Of a DNA stretch of 28,009 bases, positions 25,343-28,009 are shown piece after piece (the first letter of the stretch is position 1; the number at the start of each line of letters is the position of its first letter). Made by a program: the position numbers and the translations under genes. Below the pieces are notes generated by a model that saw nothing but the letters and a program-made list of their open reading frames with translations, had not been told where the DNA came from and did no database searches. Source of the stretch: Candidatus Poseidonia alphae (lineage in GTDB: Archaea > Thermoplasmatota > Poseidoniia > Poseidoniales > Poseidoniaceae); contig DAVD01000041.1 of assembly GCA_002505405.1 (NCBI GenBank), positions 16,324 to 44,332 on the forward strand. The letters run 5' to 3'.

Positions 25343-27631
25343 ATGAGCGCTTTTACCGTCGTTGTAGGATTAACCACACTCAGTGCTGCTGGTGCAGTTG
25401 GATATTGGATGCTAAGCACCAGTAAACGGGTCATTCGCCTTCTCGATATACAAACACTTCTCAGGGAATCACAAGCCACCCATTTCCACCAACTCAACCG
25501 ATCCGCAGAAGATACCCAGCATCAGGTCAATGGACTTCAAGAGACCATGAATTCCCTGCGAGCCATCCATCCAGAAATTGATGCATCCCTTACCGTTCAT
25601 GCCTTCTTGAAACGCCATGAGGGTTCATTGGAAGTGGCGATGGATGCCTCTGAAACGTGTCATGCACTGGAGAGCATTGTCCAACACCAAACGGTTGAAG
25701 CCGTTGGCGTCTCATCGTTGACGCCTATACACCAAGCCATGTTGAGACGGCTTCTTGCCCTGCTGGACGCCCATCATCACACGATGGCTGATCTTAGGGT
25801 GAATTCAGATACTGCACATCGTCTTGGACTTGCCGCTCTTAACATTCAGCACCACGTGTGGGCTGAAAGCGCTCTTGGAGTTGCTTACCAGCGCTCACCA
25901 GGCCATGCGAGTATTGTAGAGGGCCTGGAATACATCGCGCGACTTCGTGGTGATGAAGCATTGCAGCGCCATTGGCTTGAAGCCCGCATGAAAATCACAC
26001 CCGACGACCCAGCATTGCTTCGTTCACATGCACATCTTCTTGCCTCTATGGGGGATGAAGAAGCAGAACGTGCAGTCCGACGTCTCGAAGCACTTGGAGT
26101 TGATACAGCCGCAGACCGTTCCTTGTTATCTGGGCTGCGGGCTCGTGCGGGCGCTCGTTCGGAAGCCCTTGAGGCCATAGAACAGGCGCTTGAGGAAGAC
26201 CCAAGCCGGCACGAGGACTGGCTTTCATATGCCCTTTTGCTTGAGGCTGATGGAGAACTAACACTCGCTCTAGAAGCTAACGAACGCTGCTTGACGTTAG
26301 AACGCCAATGCGGTGAAGCATGGGCACTCAAAGCTCGTTTGCTCGCAGGTGGGAACGGCAACGAACGTGACGCTCTGAAGGCTGCAACGCACGCAGTTGC
26401 ATTGGAGGCCGGTGGCGTTAACACCATTTTCCTTAAATCCGAACTTTTGGAGTTAGAAGGCTCAGGTGTTGCTGCTGAAGAAACGCTGATGGGGGCGCTG
26501 AAAGCACAACCAATGAACGGAGAACTTCGTGCTAGAATCGCAGGAAAACTCCTTCTCAATCATCGAATTGATGAGGCCCAGGAACTGCTGTCATCAACGC
26601 CCGATGGTATCGACCACGCTCTGCTTCATGCTGTTGAAGGGCGCCTTCACCTCGCCCACGCAGACCGGCACCGAGATGGAACCGGACAAACCGACACCGC
26701 CCTTCTTGATGCTTCATTAAAGTCGTTCAATGGAGCCTTGTCTCTTGATCGCGAATTGGGTGTTGGATGGCTGGGACTTGCTCGCACCCAACGCATGCTC
26801 GGCGATGTTGAGGTTGCCAGCGAATCTCTCGCCCGAGCGCGCCGTTTGATGAATGAAAACGATGCATCCGTAGCATCCGAATCCGCTCTCCTCGCTTTAG
26901 ATACCAACGATGTCAACGCAGCGTCAGGTTACATTGATGCAGCAGACGTCCACGGAGCCAGTGCGACGGTGGCCTACGTCCGTGGAAACATAGCAGCCCG
27001 AACGGGGCGCCTGGAAGTGGCTCATCAAAAGTTTACAGAGTGTTTGAATATTGACCCTGCTCACATTCGTGCCCGCCTAAATCGCAGTTCAGTCTCGATG
27101 GCAATGAACGAAGGCAGGAGTGTACTTGATGACGCTGAGATTCTTCTTGACATGGCTCCCATGCTCGCTCTTGCCAGAGTCCGAAAGGCGGAAGGCCACA
27201 TGATGCTCGGAGAATGGGAGCATGCAAGCAAACAACTTCGCCACGTACTTGAGACCGCCCCCCACCATACCCACGCCCTCACTCAACTCGCAGCGTGTTA
27301 CATGAGTATGGACCGCCCGGAGCGAGCAGAATCGCCGCTTAATGAGGCTCTTCGCCATTCTCCAGAACATGCTCCAGCATGGCACCAGCGCGGGCTCCTT
27401 TATCTTGAATGGTCAAAAATTGACAACGCTCTTTCGGACTTTGAAGCAGCGGTTCGATGCGACGGCCAACACTTGGATGCGCGTTTGCACATCGCCGCTC
27501 TTCTCCATAACTCAGAACGTTTGGGTGAAGCAGAGGCGGCCTGGCGTGCAGTTTTAGCTATCGACCCGGACCACAATGTTGCGAAGGCCCGCCTAGCAGA
27601 ATGCGAACGAACATTGATGACGACCCGATGA
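25343..27631 (+). CDS. Membrane-anchored tetratricopeptide repeat protein
   Basis: A 762-residue protein. Residues about 5-24 (VVVGLTTLSAAGAVGYWML) form one N-terminal membrane helix or uncleaved signal. A helical spacer follows to about 130. From about 140 to the end the chain is made of tandem 34-residue helical pairs typical of TPRs, with W/L/G/Y/A/P pattern positions, for example GEAWALKARLL, ALKAATHAVALE, GVGWLGLARTQRML, HQKFTECLNIDPAHIRARL, PAWHQRGLLYLEWSKIDNALSDFEAAVR and AEAAWRAVLAIDPDH. TPRs mediate protein-protein contacts, so an assembly or scaffold role at the membrane is likely but unproven. The downstream gene starts 28 bases later and is probably co-transcribed. Confidence 0.9.
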   Translation: MSAFTVVVGLTTLSAAGAVGYWMLSTSKRVIRLLDIQTLLRESQATHFHQLNRSAEDTQHQVNGLQETMNSLRAIHPEIDASLTVHAFLKRHEGSLEVAMDASETCHALESIVQHQTVEAVGVSSLTPIHQAMLRRLLALLDAHHHTMADLRVNSDTAHRLGLAALNIQHHVWAESALGVAYQRSPGHASIVEGLEYIARLRGDEALQRHWLEARMKITPDDPALLRSHAHLLASMGDEEAERAVRRLEALGVDTAADRSLLSGLRARAGARSEALEAIEQALEEDPSRHEDWLSYALLLEADGELTLALEANERCLTLERQCGEAWALKARLLAGGNGNERDALKAATHAVALEAGGVNTIFLKSELLELEGSGVAAEETLMGALKAQPMNGELRARIAGKLLLNHRIDEAQELLSSTPDGIDHALLHAVEGRLHLAHADRHRDGTGQTDTALLDASLKSFNGALSLDRELGVGWLGLARTQRMLGDVEVASESLARARRLMNENDASVASESALLALDTNDVNAASGYIDAADVHGASATVAYVRGNIAARTGRLEVAHQKFTECLNIDPAHIRARLNRSSVSMAMNEGRSVLDDAEILLDMAPMLALARVRKAEGHMMLGEWEHASKQLRHVLETAPHHTHALTQLAACYMSMDRPERAESPLNEALRHSPEHAPAWHQRGLLYLEWSKIDNALSDFEAAVRCDGQHLDARLHIAALLHNSERLGEAEAAWRAVLAIDPDHNVAKARLAECERTLMTTR

Positions 27632-27659
27632 CACCCTGTGCCTGCTGGAGGGGATTGCG

Positions 27660-28009
27660 ATGGAAATTGAAGAACTCAATTTAACCGAAATCCTCACTGC
27701 TCTTCAAGACTTTATGACCCAAGACGGGGCTATTTCGCCAGAACAACGAGATTTTTACAAAGCCTTCCGTACTGAACTCAACAGTCACGAAGGTGAATTC
27801 CTCATAGATGATGTAGAACGCTTATTGGTTGCAACTCGGGGACAAGTTGATTCCATCTCAGACGAAGATTTCTCAAAAATGGGACAAGCCATTCTCACAC
27901 GGTACTCCAACAAGAATGCCGACGCAATCAATGAACGAATCCGACAACTTGCTGCTGCCGAAGCAGCAAAACGAGCCGCTGCGGAAGCCGCTCGCAAGGA
28001 AGAGGAAGC
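27660..28009 (+). CDS. Helical protein of unknown function, 3' end missing
   Basis: An ATG at 27660 opens a frame that runs to the right edge (116 complete codons). The ATG follows GGAGGGGA by a few bases, a good ribosome-binding site. Residues 1-85 are acidic and helical, with a D-G-x-I-S-x-E-Q segment that loosely recalls TerB-like or EF-hand units; this is a weak impression. From about residue 95 it becomes a run of Ala, Glu, Lys and Arg (AAAEAAKRAAAEAARKEEE), typical of a long charged helix. The full length and function cannot be seen here. It follows the TPR gene by 28 bases. Confidence 0.75.
   Translation, partial: MEIEELNLTEILTALQDFMTQDGAISPEQRDFYKAFRTELNSHEGEFLIDDVERLLVATRGQVDSISDEDFSKMGQAILTRYSNKNADAINERIRQLAAAEAAKRAAAEAARKEEE

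Noticed and set aside
25885..26559. 224-codon minus-strand frame rich in Ser, Arg and Ala
   Set aside because: Antisense to the TPR repeats; composition mirrors Ala/Glu/Leu codons of the real gene.
1..28009. Search for tRNA, rRNA, CRISPR arrays, insertion sequences and attachment sites
   Set aside because: Intergenic gaps are all under 200 bases and read by eye show no cloverleaf, direct-repeat array, transposase or terminal inverted repeats.

Overview
The window looks like a compact, gene-dense archaeal chromosome segment, most likely from an uncultured marine euryarchaeon of the Marine Group II (Poseidoniales) type. The archaeal signature is direct: ribosomal protein eL20 (LX), prefoldin alpha and the SRP receptor FtsY sit in the classical archaeal order, and there is an archaeal DnaG-type TOPRIM protein, a group II chaperonin (thermosome) subunit and a PINc/VapC-family ATPase with a KH domain. 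The Marine Group II placement is inference from the mix of these with bacterial-style PurH and PurN and many exported or membrane proteins of no known family. No rRNA, tRNA, CRISPR array or insertion sequence was seen, and no gap between genes exceeds 300 bases.

Layout. 1-1560 (-): secreted subtilisin-like protease, cut by the left edge. 1659-5071 (+): eL20, prefoldin alpha, FtsY, a DUF1844 protein and a membrane-tailed receiver-domain protein, reading as a translation/protein-targeting cluster. 5205-10289 (+): a large beta-propeller lipoprotein, a Gfo/Idh/MocA oxidoreductase, a small membrane protein and a PINc-type ATPase that lacks its PIN domain. 10390-14785 (+): a two-TM protein with a strongly acidic tail, a 693-residue protein of unknown family with a Lys/Ala/Pro tail, and a divergent thermosome subunit. 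14863-18469: purine synthesis (PurH, PurN), a hidden DUF6356-like small gene, a DUF454 membrane protein and MobA. 18479-19844 (-): with mobA this forms a tight four-gene operon headed by a TerB-like protein. 20041-22409 (+): DnaG and a proline-rich membrane protein. 22411-25161 (-): a 916-residue helical protein of unknown family, divergent from a membrane-anchored TPR protein (25343-27631, +), which is followed by a helical protein cut by the right edge.

How it hangs together. The ends are packed tightly: purN and mobA overlap by 59 nt tail to tail, the DUF6356-like and DUF454 genes abut with no spare base, and the proline-rich and 916-residue genes are one base apart. Several starts, including three TTG starts, are fixed by a Shine-Dalgarno core GGTGA exactly 6 nt before the start codon. 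This rule also exposes the 59-codon gene at 16530-16709. The best candidates for undescribed biology are the 10390-13148 pair (acidic-tailed membrane protein plus basic-tailed large protein) beside a chaperonin, and the 21339-28009 block of large unannotated membrane, helical and TPR proteins. No function can be assigned to either from sequence alone.
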